A stretch of 64,000 nt of DNA from Stutzerimonas stutzeri (GTDB lineage Bacteria; Pseudomonadota; Gammaproteobacteria; Pseudomonadales; Pseudomonadaceae), in assembly GCF_024448985.1 (NCBI RefSeq), contig NZ_JAMOII010000009.1, forward strand, positions 85,140-149,139, in the 5' to 3' direction. Below, in pieces: positions 56,626 to 64,000 of this stretch. Below the pieces are notes generated by a model. The model saw only the letters and a program-made list of their open reading frames with translations, was not told the origin of the DNA and did no database searches. The translations under genes were made by a program, and so were the position numbers. How positions within the stretch are numbered: the stretch's first letter is position 1; each line of letters begins with the position of its first letter.

Positions 56626-57356
56626 TTCTGCTTCTCCATCCACAACGCGCCCAATATGCCGCCTGCGAGCGCGCCTGCTACGACATGGCTATTGGCGGGC
56701 AGATACCAGTACGCCAACATCGATGAACACCCGGCGACGATCCAGACAATGGCCATCCGCAGATCTTTCTTGCCGCCAACGACCATCGCCAACAGGAAGC
56801 ACCCCATGACCATGTCCAATCCCAGGCTGACCGGATCATGGATGGCACTGCCGAAATAAAGGCCAAGCCAGGTCCCAAGCACCCAGAACGTCCAGAGCGC
56901 GAGACCGCCACCGAACAAGATACCCAGCCCAGGTTCATTGCGACTGAACGCTTGCATGGACATCGCCCAATTGGCGTCCGAGACGACGAACATGACGGCA
57001 TAGCGCTTCGACGGCGGCAATTGACGCAGCCACGGATACAAGGTCGCGCCCATCAACAGATGCCGGGCATTGACGGCAAATACGGTTACCACCAGCGGGA
57101 CGAGGGGAACATGGGTGCCCCAGAGTTCCAGCGAGGCAAACTGTGAAGCACCGGCAAAGACCAGGCCGCTCATGAGCATGATGGAATAACTATCCAACCC
57201 CGCCTGCGCCGCAGCCAGACCAAAGGCCAGACCAAACACGACGACAAAAAGCGAAATAGGTGTCAGCTGCTTGAAGCCGGCCCATACGTCATGGCGGCTG
57301 AGCGCATGAAGTTCTGCATCAGTATTTGCCAAAGGCCACCTCTTTATCTCCTTCAC
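56622..57356 (-). CDS. azlC: AzlC-family branched-chain amino acid exporter large subunit
   Basis: A 244-aa membrane protein with about seven helices. FGLAFGLAAAQAGLDSYSIMLMSGLVFAGASQFA (in part: LVFAGASQFA), NARHLLMGATL and VSDANWAMSM identify AzlC/BrnF. It overlaps azlD by four bases. The 200-base region upstream (57357-57557) shows no further gene. Confidence 0.9.
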   Translation of the reverse strand: MKEIKRWPLANTDAELHALSRHDVWAGFKQLTPISLFVVVFGLAFGLAAAQAGLDSYSIMLMSGLVFAGASQFASLELWGTHVPLVPLVVTVFAVNARHLLMGATLYPWLRQLPPSKRYAVMFVVSDANWAMSMQAFSRNEPGLGILFGGGLALWTFWVLGTWLGLYFGSAIHDPVSLGLDMVMGCFLLAMVVGGKKDLRMAIVWIVAGCSSMLAYWYLPANSHVVAGALAGGILGALWMEKQN

Positions 57357-57557
57357 TAGCTGGGCCCGCCGAACAAGCGTGCCCCATGCATGGGCTGGTC
57401 CCGGTTGAAAGTCGATTCATTCAGACAGGCATCAAACGACGGTCGTCCAGGCTCACGGCAGCATGAACAAGGCGACCATGTTCCGCGCTATCACCGTCAC
57501 GCAGCAACAAGCCTTTCGCCGAGGACTGTCGCCGCACGCAATAGGAGAATCGTTTCC

Positions 57558-58886
57558 TTAACGCTTCTTTCCAGCGGGCTTCGCCCCACCCAGACTCGGT
57601 ACTTTGCGGATCGCCTTCGCGTTGGGTTTTTCACTTTCATCGAACCAGTTGCCCAGATGGACCCGCCCTTTGGCGGCGTTCTCCTTGGGTTTCTTGGGCT
57701 TTTTCGGCTTCTTAATGATCTGCCCACCGGGCTGAGTGGTCGGCACACGGTGATCGGGGACGAAGCCAGGCTCGTCATGGCGCGGCAGTACCTGGTTGAT
57801 CAGCGTCTCGATGGCGGCGAGCTGGTCGACTTCGTCGGCGGCCACCAGAGAAATCGCTTCACCGGTGGCACCCGCGCGGCCGGTGCGGCCGATGCGGTGC
57901 ACGTAGTCCTCGGCGACGATTGGCAGGTCGAAGTTGACCACCTGCGGCAGGTCATGGATATCCAGCCCGCGCGCGGCCACGTCGGTGGCGACCAGTACTT
58001 GCACTTCGCCGGCCTTGAAGCGTTCCAGCGCGCGTAGGCGCGAGGCCTGCGGGCGGTCGCCGTGGATGGCATCGCTGGAAACGCCCTGGGCCTGCAGTTG
58101 CTCTACCAGCTCGTCGACGCCTTTTCGCGTCTTGGCGAACACCAGCACCTGGCCCCAGCGTTTTTCTGCCAGCAAATACAGGAAGAGTTCGCTCTTGCGC
58201 TTCTTGTCCACCGGCACCAGCCACTGCTTGACGGTTTTGGCCGCGGCGTTGCGCGGGCTGACCTCGATGGACAGCGGGTCGCGCAGCAGCTCGCCCGCCA
58301 TCTGGCGGATGGCATCGGAGAAGGTCGCGGAGAACAGCAGGGTCTGGCGCTTCTTCGGCAGCGCGCTGAACAAGTCGTCCAGTTCTTGGGCGAAGCCCAG
58401 GTCGAGCATACGGTCGGCCTCGTCCAGCACCAACGCCTGCACCTGGCCGAACTTAACCGCGTTCTGTCGGTACAGATCGAGCAGCCGACCCGGCGTCGCC
58501 ACCAGCACATCGACGCCCTTGCGCAGCGCCATCATTTGCGGATTGATGCTGACACCGCCGTACACCGCATAAGTGCGCAGCGGCAGGCTCTGACCGTAGG
58601 TCCGGAAACTTTCATGGACTTGCTCGGCCAGCTCGCGGGTCGGCACAAGGACCAGCGCGCGAATCGAGTTGCTCGCCACCTGCGGCCCTTCATGGAGCAA
58701 ACGCTGCAGCAACGGCAAGGCGAAACCGGCGGTTTTGCCGGTGCCGGTCTGGGCCGCGGCCATCAGGTCGCGCCCCTTGAGCACGGCGGGAATCGCCTTG
58801 GCCTGAACCGGGGTCGGCGTGGTGTAGTCGAGGGATTCGAGCGTGCGCAGCAATGGCTCGATCAGGCCCAGGGAGGCGAAAGTCAT
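57558..58886 (-). CDS. rhlE: DEAD-box RNA helicase RhlE
   Basis: A 442-aa DEAD-box helicase with all core motifs: the Q motif (FASLGLIEPLLRTLESLDYTTPTPVQ region), AAQTGTGKTAGF, PTRELAEQV, DEADRML, SATF and HRIGRTGRAG. The basic C-terminal tail (KKPKKPKKPKE) probably binds RNA. The ATG at 58886 is the family start; the frame extends into repeat DNA to 59000. Confidence 0.93.
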   Translation of the reverse strand: MTFASLGLIEPLLRTLESLDYTTPTPVQAKAIPAVLKGRDLMAAAQTGTGKTAGFALPLLQRLLHEGPQVASNSIRALVLVPTRELAEQVHESFRTYGQSLPLRTYAVYGGVSINPQMMALRKGVDVLVATPGRLLDLYRQNAVKFGQVQALVLDEADRMLDLGFAQELDDLFSALPKKRQTLLFSATFSDAIRQMAGELLRDPLSIEVSPRNAAAKTVKQWLVPVDKKRKSELFLYLLAEKRWGQVLVFAKTRKGVDELVEQLQAQGVSSDAIHGDRPQASRLRALERFKAGEVQVLVATDVAARGLDIHDLPQVVNFDLPIVAEDYVHRIGRTGRAGATGEAISLVAADEVDQLAAIETLINQVLPRHDEPGFVPDHRVPTTQPGGQIIKKPKKPKKPKENAAKGRVHLGNWFDESEKPNAKAIRKVPSLGGAKPAGKKR

Positions 58887-58933
58887 GGCGGAAACCGAAC
58901 GATGAAAACGAGGTAGACAGTTTACTCGGAATG

Positions 58934-59024
58934 GAAGCTGGAAGCTGGAAGCTGGAAGCCAGTGTCGAGTTGAGGCGAAAGGATTTTGCTTTGACTTCAC
59001 GCTTCCAGCTTCAGGCTTCCAGCC
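58934..59024. repeat. Heptamer-repeat inverted pair, site 2
   Basis: Three-and-a-half copies of GGAAGCT (58935-58959) and, about 45 bases on, the opposite-strand form (CGCTTCCAGCTTCAGGCTTC) between rhlE and the NYN gene. The same unit occurs at 36853, 46143 and, as CTGCAAG, 63098. Confidence 0.75.
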
Positions 59025-59027
59025 GCT

Positions 59028-59501
59028 TCACCTCAACAACAACTTTCCTTCGATCGGCACATAGCGCGTGGCAGCGCGGATCAGCGATTGTGCGGTCAGC
59101 CCCGGCACACCGTAGGCAGTGGCTTCGGCGCCGCCGGCGCGTACGCGGTCGAGTAGCAGATCGAAATCGCCGTCGCCGGAGGCCAGCGCCACTTCATCGA
59201 CGCGCGCGGCAGCGTCCAGCACGTCGATCGTGATGCCCACATCCCAGTCGCCCTTGGCCGAGCCGTCGCTGCGCTGGATGTAGGGCTTGAGCTTCACGGT
59301 GAAGCCGAGGTTGCGCAGGATCTGCTGAAACTGCTGTTGTTTGGCGTCGCCACGGTCGATGGCGTAGGCATAGGCCTCGACGATCTCGCCGCGCGCGCTG
59401 ACCTCAGCCCATAGGGCGGTGTAGTTGAAATGGCAACCGTGGGCCTGGCGGACCGTGTAGTAGAGGTTCTGCACATCGGCAAACAGGGCGATCTTCTTCA
59501 C
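59028..59501 (-). CDS. NYN-domain (PIN-like) protein, LabA/DUF88 family
   Basis: A 157-aa single-domain PIN-like fold: ALFADVQNLYYT with the first acidic residues, WDVGITIDVLDAA in the middle and ASGDGDFDLLLDRVR with the conserved Ser-Gly-Asp. Such proteins are presumed RNases or RNA-binding; no partner is visible. Confidence 0.86.
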   Translation of the reverse strand: MKKIALFADVQNLYYTVRQAHGCHFNYTALWAEVSARGEIVEAYAYAIDRGDAKQQQFQQILRNLGFTVKLKPYIQRSDGSAKGDWDVGITIDVLDAAARVDEVALASGDGDFDLLLDRVRAGGAEATAYGVPGLTAQSLIRAATRYVPIEGKLLLR

Positions 59502-59535
59502 GCGGCAACCCGAGTCGAGAAAGGCCGATCAGTAT

Positions 59536-59692
59536 GCAGACTGTGTGAAAACGTAGCGAGCGAAGGTTAGGCGGGGCCGCCCAGGCAAGAACTAGGCTTC
59601 CCGCAAAAACAGGCGAGGAAGCGGACTGAGCTCGCATGCGAGCCTGTTTTTAACGCCGCATAACCGAGCGCAGCAGTTTTCACACAGCCTGC
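59536..59692. mobile_element. MITE-like 157-bp element
   Basis: GCAGACTGTGTGAAAAC (59536-59552) and the inverted GTTTTCACACAGCCTGC (59676-59692) are 17-base terminal repeats with one mismatch. Inside, AAAAACAGGC and GCCTGTTTTT form a second inverted pair. No gene fits inside. It lies between the NYN and YciC-like genes. Confidence 0.7.
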
Positions 59693-59776
59693 TTGGACGG
59701 CAAAGTTCGCGCATGTCGCTGCCCGGTTTCTTGGGCTAAAGTGCGCGCCTGTTTTTCCGAGACTGCTCCGACCGCG

Positions 59777-60475
59777 ATGAATGTCCTGACCATCCTCCGT
59801 GACGCCTGGTACTTCTATTCCCGAAATCTGGCGTCGATTGCGCGTCTCTGCCTGCCGCTGATCGCTCTGGAGAGCTGCGCCAGGCTGGCCGTCGAGCACT
59901 GGTTCGGCAAGGATGCGGTGCCGGCGCAGGAGCTGCTGGTCGGCATGGTGTTCTACCCGTTGTACATCGGCGCGCTGATCCTGTTTCTCGACGCCCGCAG
60001 CCGTGGCTATGCGCCGCCGCTGCGCGAGGTGCTGGCCCGTGCCGTGCCGCTATGGCCGTCGATGGCGGTACTGGCCGGGCTGGGAACCCTGCTGATCATG
60101 CTTGGCGCCTCGCTGTTCGTGCTGCCGGGGCTGTGGGTAATGGTCAAGATCGCCTTCGCCGAATATCTGCTGGTCCTGCGTGGCTTGACCCCGTTGGCGG
60201 CACTGAAGGAAAGCTTCCTGCAGACCCGCGGCCACTTTCTCCTGGTGTTCGGCTGCATCCTTGCGGTGCTGCTACCGCTGTGGCTTCTCGAAGCCTGGCT
60301 GGCCGCCCAGCTCTGGGCCGGCGAGGCACCGCCCGGACTGATCGCCGCACTGGTCGACAGCACTGTCGGGATGGTGCAGCTGCTGGCGACCGTGGTGCTG
60401 TTCCGCTGCTTCATGCTCTGCAGCGAACCAGCCATCGGCGGCGATGCAAAAAGCGAACAGCAGGACGGCGAGTAA
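59777..60475 (+). CDS. YciC-family inner-membrane protein
   Basis: A 232-aa membrane protein with about six helices. The segments FYSRNLASIARLCLPLI, LPGLWVMVKIAFAEYLLVL and GLTPLAALKESFLQTRGHF (quoted in part) are typical of YciC/UPF0259 proteins of unknown function. The ATG at 59777 is chosen because upstream codons enter the MITE-like element. VOC gene follows 49 bases later. Confidence 0.85.
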   Translation: MNVLTILRDAWYFYSRNLASIARLCLPLIALESCARLAVEHWFGKDAVPAQELLVGMVFYPLYIGALILFLDARSRGYAPPLREVLARAVPLWPSMAVLAGLGTLLIMLGASLFVLPGLWVMVKIAFAEYLLVLRGLTPLAALKESFLQTRGHFLLVFGCILAVLLPLWLLEAWLAAQLWAGEAPPGLIAALVDSTVGMVQLLATVVLFRCFMLCSEPAIGGDAKSEQQDGE

Positions 60476-60524
60476 CGATTCGTCGGTCTAGGCTTGGTTG
60501 CTCTCACATTCGGAGCATCACGCC

Positions 60525-60959
60525 ATGACCGACCAGAACCCCAGCATCCTGTCCCACGTTTCCTTGGGCACTAACCGCTTCGAGCAAGCCGCGACCTTCT
60601 ACGACCAGACGCTCGCAACGCTGGGCTGTAAGCGCATCATGAGCCACCCCGGCGCGGTGGCCTGGGGGCGCGAATATCCCGAGTTCTGGCTGCAGACGCC
60701 CATCGATGGCCAGCCGGCCAGTCTTGGCAACGGCACGCATGTAGGCTTCTTCGCCGCAGACAAAGCATCGGTGGACGCCTTCCATCGTGCCGCGCTGGCA
60801 GCCGGTGCAACCGATGAAGGCGCGCCGGGACCGCGGCAGGAGTACGGCGAGCCTTACTACGGCTGCTTCGTGCGAGACCTCGACGGCCACAAGATCGAAG
60901 CGGCGTACTGGGACATGGCGCTGGTGCAACAGTTATATGGCGATGCGCAGCCGGGCTGA
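60525..60959 (+). CDS. VOC-superfamily (glyoxalase-like) protein
   Basis: A 144-aa single VOC unit pair: HVSLGTNRFEQAATFYDQTL at the start, HVGFFAADKASVDAFH, and FVRDLDGHKIEAAYWD at the end. Metal-ligand positions are His10, a possible mid-chain ligand (His or Glu) and the Glu in KIEAAY. The reaction is unknown. Confidence 0.85.
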   Translation: MTDQNPSILSHVSLGTNRFEQAATFYDQTLATLGCKRIMSHPGAVAWGREYPEFWLQTPIDGQPASLGNGTHVGFFAADKASVDAFHRAALAAGATDEGAPGPRQEYGEPYYGCFVRDLDGHKIEAAYWDMALVQQLYGDAQPG

Positions 60960-61024
60960 CGGCATTTGCTTTCATCGAAGCGGCAGGAATCGCGACGAAA
61001 ACAGCGCAGCCCTGCGCGAAAAAG

Positions 61025-61275
61025 CAAAGCATCGCGCCGGGGGCGGCCCTCCTACAAAAGCCAAAACGCACACTGCACGGCTTTCGTGGAAGGCGCGCCC
61101 TCGCGGCGATAGCAGGCCACAGGCCTGCCGCAATCCAAAGCATCGCGCCGGGGGCAGCCCTCCCACAAAGCCAACACACACACCGCACCGCCTTTCGTGG
61201 CTGGCGCACCCTCGCGGCGATAGCAGGCCGCAGGCCTGCAGCAATCCAAAAGCCTCTCGCCGGGGGCCGCCTTTC
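61025..61275. repeat. 111-bp tandem repeat, about 2.3 copies
   Basis: Units start CAAAGCATCGCGCCGGGGGC at 61025 and 61136, with a partial third at about 61247; period 111. Each holds CCCTCGCGGCGATAGCAGGC and an AGGCC-CAGGCCT palindrome. No gene fits this 329-base gap between the VOC gene and the convergent SDR. Confidence 0.85.
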
Positions 61276-61288
61276 CGCGAGAGCGGCT

Positions 61289-62131
61289 TCAGTTGACGCT
61301 TCTTGATAACCGATTGCCCGCCAGCCGCGGTAAAAGCAAATGCTCGAACAGCCGTGGAAAGCAGCGCGCCACCATCCGCGCGCGCCAGTCGAGATTCGAT
61401 AGCACCAGCAGCCGCCGCCGTTTCAGCGCGCCCTGGAAAACAGCTTCAGCCACGTCCTGCGGCGATGCCACCCGACCCACGGTCAACACCGGCTGCGGCG
61501 CGGTGGAGCCATCGCCGATCAGCACGTTTTTGCGCAGATCGGTGGCGGTATAGCCGGGACAGACCAGCATCACGTTGACGTCGGTATCGCTCAACTCGCT
61601 GCGCAGGGTCTCGAACAGCCCATGCAAGGCATGCTTGCTGGCGTTGTAGGCGCCGCGGTCAGGTACCGGCGCATATTGCGAGAGCGAACTGAGGACAATG
61701 ATCTGCCCGCGACGCGCCCTCAGGCTCGGTAACGCCGCCTGGGTGCAGTGCAGAGCGCCATAGAAATTCACCGCCATGATCCGCTCGAACACCGCCAGGC
61801 TGGTGTCGGCCACGTGGCTGCGATGGGTGATGCCGGCATTGTTGATCAGTACGTCTATGCCGCCGAAGCGCTCCACCACTAGCGCAACGGCCTGCTGCAC
61901 CACCGCCGCATCCGACACATCGCAGCGCAGCCCCAGGGCATCGGCGTTGTGATGATCGACCAGATGCTGGACCAGCCCATCGAGCGCATTCTGCTCCAGA
62001 TCGAAAATCACCACCCGCGCCCCAGCCTGCGCCATTCGCTCGGCCAGCGCCCGACCAATTCCGGCGCATCCACCAGTGATCAGCACCACCTTGCGATCGA
62101 AGACCTTGTTGGCAAACACCTTGCGATACAT
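61289..62131 (-). CDS. SDR-family oxidoreductase
   Basis: A 280-aa short-chain dehydrogenase: LITGGCAGIGRALA cofactor loop, NNAGITHRS, and the catalytic Ser-Tyr-Lys in SSLSQYAPVPDRGAYNASK (in part: AYNASKHAL). GGAG lies seven bases before the ATG at 62131; the frame runs to 62200. Substrate not known. Confidence 0.87.
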   Translation of the reverse strand: MYRKVFANKVFDRKVVLITGGCAGIGRALAERMAQAGARVVIFDLEQNALDGLVQHLVDHHNADALGLRCDVSDAAVVQQAVALVVERFGGIDVLINNAGITHRSHVADTSLAVFERIMAVNFYGALHCTQAALPSLRARRGQIIVLSSLSQYAPVPDRGAYNASKHALHGLFETLRSELSDTDVNVMLVCPGYTATDLRKNVLIGDGSTAPQPVLTVGRVASPQDVAEAVFQGALKRRRLLVLSNLDWRARMVARCFPRLFEHLLLPRLAGNRLSRSVN

Positions 62132-62339
62132 AGACCACTCCACCGACGAATGAACGGGCCACCGGCAGGAGCAAGGCGGCCACATCTTCGGTTTCAGCAT
62201 AGTCAGCCAGAACCGGCTCCGCCTTAGCGGCTATGAACGCTGTGGCCACAATGCGACATCCGGCCCGCCGCCATTCTGGACACGGAGGCGCCCGGCAACC
62301 ATGCTTGCTCCATGCAACCACAAGGGTCGGTGAATTACC

Positions 62340-63086
62340 TTGAAAGCTCTCCTCTGGATCTTGTTTGCAACCTCCCTATCGGGACTCTGCGTCGCCGCGC
62401 CCGAAGCCGAGCCGCCGCGCACCCTGACGGTCGGTTTTTACGACTTTCCACCCGCCATTTACAGCGATCCGCAGGGCGTACCGCAGGGGCCACTGGTAGC
62501 CCTCACCCATCGGGTATTCGAACGTGCCGGCTATCGCGCGCAGTTTCGCGCATTTCCAAGCGCACGCCTGTATGCGGCCTTGATAAACGGCTCAGTCGAC
62601 CTATGGCCGGGTGCACCGGGCAAACCGGAGCTTGCCGCGGACACGCTGGAGGGACGCGCAACCCTGGCGCAGATCAGCCTCAACCTCTATCACCGATCGG
62701 ACACACCGCCGCCAACGATGCCGGCGAGCCTATACAAACGCGGCGTCATCATTATCGGCGGCTATAACTATTGGCCGGTGGTGAACCAGATGCTGAATGA
62801 CCCGCAGCTGGGCATTCATCTGCATCGCACCAGCAGCCATACCTCGGCGCTGGAAATGCTGCAGCACCGCCGTGCCGACTATCTGCTCGATTATCAGATT
62901 CCGGTGGACCAGGCATTGCAGCACCTCGGCATGCAGGCATTACCGTATGTGAACCTCCACAATGTGCCGATCCGCTTCATCGCTTCGCGTCGGCTGAGTG
63001 ACAGCCAAGCGATCCTCGATGCACTGGATCGCGCCTACGCCGAGATGGCGGCCGCAGGTGAGGATCTAGGCCTGCCGGAGGAATAA
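62340..63086 (+). CDS. Periplasmic solute-binding protein (SBP_bac_3-like)
   Basis: A 248-aa exported protein: signal peptide (about residues 1-19), then a two-lobe binding domain (LTVGFYDFPPAIYSDPQGVPQGPLV in part; YAALINGSVDLWPG; a hinge near residue 125). The start is a TTG (62340), the only in-frame start that gives a signal peptide. No permease or ATPase is adjacent, so it may be an orphan binding or sensory protein. Confidence 0.8.
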   Translation: MKALLWILFATSLSGLCVAAPEAEPPRTLTVGFYDFPPAIYSDPQGVPQGPLVALTHRVFERAGYRAQFRAFPSARLYAALINGSVDLWPGAPGKPELAADTLEGRATLAQISLNLYHRSDTPPPTMPASLYKRGVIIIGGYNYWPVVNQMLNDPQLGIHLHRTSSHTSALEMLQHRRADYLLDYQIPVDQALQHLGMQALPYVNLHNVPIRFIASRRLSDSQAILDALDRAYAEMAAAGEDLGLPEE

Positions 63087-63097
63087 GGGAAGCTGGA

Positions 63098-63167
63098 CTG
63101 CAAGCTGCAAGCTGCAAGCTGCAAGCTGCAAGCTGCAAGCTGCAAGCTGCAAGCTGCAAGCTGCAAG
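63098..63167. repeat. Tandem heptamer CTGCAAG x10
   Basis: Ten perfect head-to-tail copies of the seven-base unit CTGCAAG, starting 11 bases after the binding-protein stop. An inverted, degraded counterpart follows (CTTTCAGCTCGAGGC and CGCTTGCAGCTGC, 63226-63257). The count could vary between strains. Confidence 0.95.
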
Positions 63168-63257
63168 CGAATCAGTGTAGGCGCCGGGCTGGCTTCCCGC
63201 TTCGCTTGCCCTTAGCTTTTAATGACTTTCAGCTCGAGGCTTGTCGCTTGCAGCTGC

Positions 63258-63749
63258 TTTCAAGTCCCGCGCGGCTTGGCGCGCGCCGTGGGCTCGGCGA
63301 CCAACGGATCATCCGGCCAATAGTGCCTAGTATCACCTTACGTTCCCTTCATTGACACTGCTAAACCGCCCGTAATCCTTATGTGTGATGCTGTTTCGGC
63401 GATTTCCTATTGACCGTCAAACACAAGACCTTTGTTTGACACAAACCGCCCTTAATCAAGAGCTGGTTTGACAGGTCTGCCAGAGCAAACCAGCTCCATT
63501 ACCGAAGAAAGATTGACACCCTCACTCAGATGCGACGTTGCAGCCTGTCTTATTTTTTCTTCAAACCAGGCTGGACAAAGAAACCACTTCAAGTCACAGT
63601 CGGCTCAGATTCATCGGCGCCCGCCGCAGACGCAACGACTAAAAAAGGCACTCTGCTACACCTACTGCACGCAACCTCTTGAGTTGATGCGGGAAATCGT
63701 TGCCATCGAACGTAGATGTCCCACTATCAACAGTCTAGAGGTTCCTCCG
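63258..63749. other. Gene-free stretch with TTGAC repeats and a hairpin
   Basis: No gene is seen. Five same-direction TTGAC boxes start at 63352, 63410, 63436, 63468 and 63513. AAACCGCCC(G/T)TAATC occurs twice (63363, 63443; 80 bases apart), each just after a TTGACAC. GAGCTGGTTTG (63460-63470) and CAAACCAGCTC (63486-63496) form a perfect 11-bp stem. The composition is less GC-rich than the rest of the window. Confidence 0.6.
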
Positions 63750-64000
63750 ATGAGCAGTTTTCTCTCTACTCCCGTCTATCACGCACACCAGCAGGCCCAA
63801 TCCAAAGGTTTGAGCTTCCTTTCGCGCTCCGAATGCCTCGAAATCACGGCCGCCTTATTTGGCTATGAGCATTACCGGCTGATGAAGCCGATGCTCCGTA
63901 ATTTGGAGGCTGCGCTCAGACAGCCGGGCGCGGCGGTTATTTTTGCTGAGTGGTCTGCCACCCGCCGTGCAGCGCATTTGCTTGCTGTAAATGGCGCTCC
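63750..64000 (+). CDS. Unrecognised protein, 5' part, runs off the window
   Basis: An open frame from an ATG at 63750 to the edge (83 codons visible) begins MSSFLSTPVYHAHQQAQSKG and contains LSRSECLEITAALFGYEHYR and AEWSATRRAAHLLAVNGAP. AGGTTCCTCC upstream gives only a weak SD. Codon use is less GC-biased than in the flanking core genes. I do not recognise the family; a gene of an integrated element is possible but unproven. Confidence 0.6.
   Translation, partial: MSSFLSTPVYHAHQQAQSKGLSFLSRSECLEITAALFGYEHYRLMKPMLRNLEAALRQPGAAVIFAEWSATRRAAHLLAVNGA

Noticed and set aside
61025-61275. CRISPR or a repetitive protein gene
   Set aside because: The 111-base units are contiguous with no unique spacers and contain stops in all useful frames.
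63098-63167. CRISPR array
   Set aside because: The unit is seven bases with no spacers; this is a simple tandem repeat.

Overview
The window is about 64 kb of GC-rich chromosomal DNA from a Pseudomonas-type gammaproteobacterium, probably the P. stutzeri/Stutzerimonas side of the genus. This rests on gene families, gene order and GC-rich codon use; no rRNA or other species marker is present. Much of it follows the order I remember from P. aeruginosa PAO1 (ubiX-mpl ... exaC-like/ethanolamine permease/eutB/eutC ... ppa, then xseB-ispA-dxs ... ribA ... pgpA-thiL-nusB-ribH-ribBA-ribE-ribD-nrdR), with several accessory insertions.

Layout. 1-4.3 kb: end of nnr, queG, a small lipoprotein, ubiX and mpl. 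4.6-8.9 kb: a phosphonate-type cassette (iron-containing alcohol dehydrogenase, OPA-type MFS carrier, LysR regulator, phosphonoacetaldehyde hydrolase phnX). 9.0-14.5 kb: acetaldehyde dehydrogenase, ethanolamine permease, eutB and eutC, with a good sigma-54 promoter candidate before the permease. PhnX and EutBC both release acetaldehyde, and ExaC between them can clear it. 14.6-16.6 kb: a carboxymuconolactone decarboxylase/RidA pair divergent from an ECF41 sigma factor, with two matching ECF41-type promoters face to face. 16.6-24.5 kb: mtfA, ppa, an MHYT hybrid kinase, a retropepsin-like protein, an SDR, a MerR/CDF metal-efflux pair and a TSUP permease. 24.7-27.9 kb: xseB-ispA-dxs.

28-35.8 kb is a cobalamin block: cobT-cobS-cobC, a cobalamin riboswitch, btuB, btuF-btuC-btuD and a frameshifted relic that looks like a corrinoid adenosyltransferase. 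B12 supply fits the window's B12-dependent EutBC. 35.8-44.9 kb (minus strand) carries riboflavin genes with nusB, thiL, pgpA and nrdR. Here an FMN riboswitch, an SD-masking hairpin and a 16-codon leader ORF precede ribE, and an unrelated 2OG-oxygenase-like gene sits between the riboswitch and ribD.

45-63 kb holds mostly single-gene housekeeping or accessory functions (lipoprotein, methyltransferase, thpR, cnoX, HAD phosphatase, tesB, GNAT, deacetylase, flavoprotein, AraC/SDR pair, CNNM-like protein, azlCD, RhlE helicase, NYN protein, YciC-like, VOC, SDR, periplasmic binding protein). It is rich in intergenic repeats: two MITE-like elements, heptamer arrays, REP-type palindromes, a 111-bp tandem repeat and a copied 3' end of the flavoprotein gene. 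The last 0.8 kb looks like the edge of an accessory region: less GC-rich, no long ORF, clustered TTGAC repeats, a perfect hairpin, and the start of an unrecognised gene running off the end.
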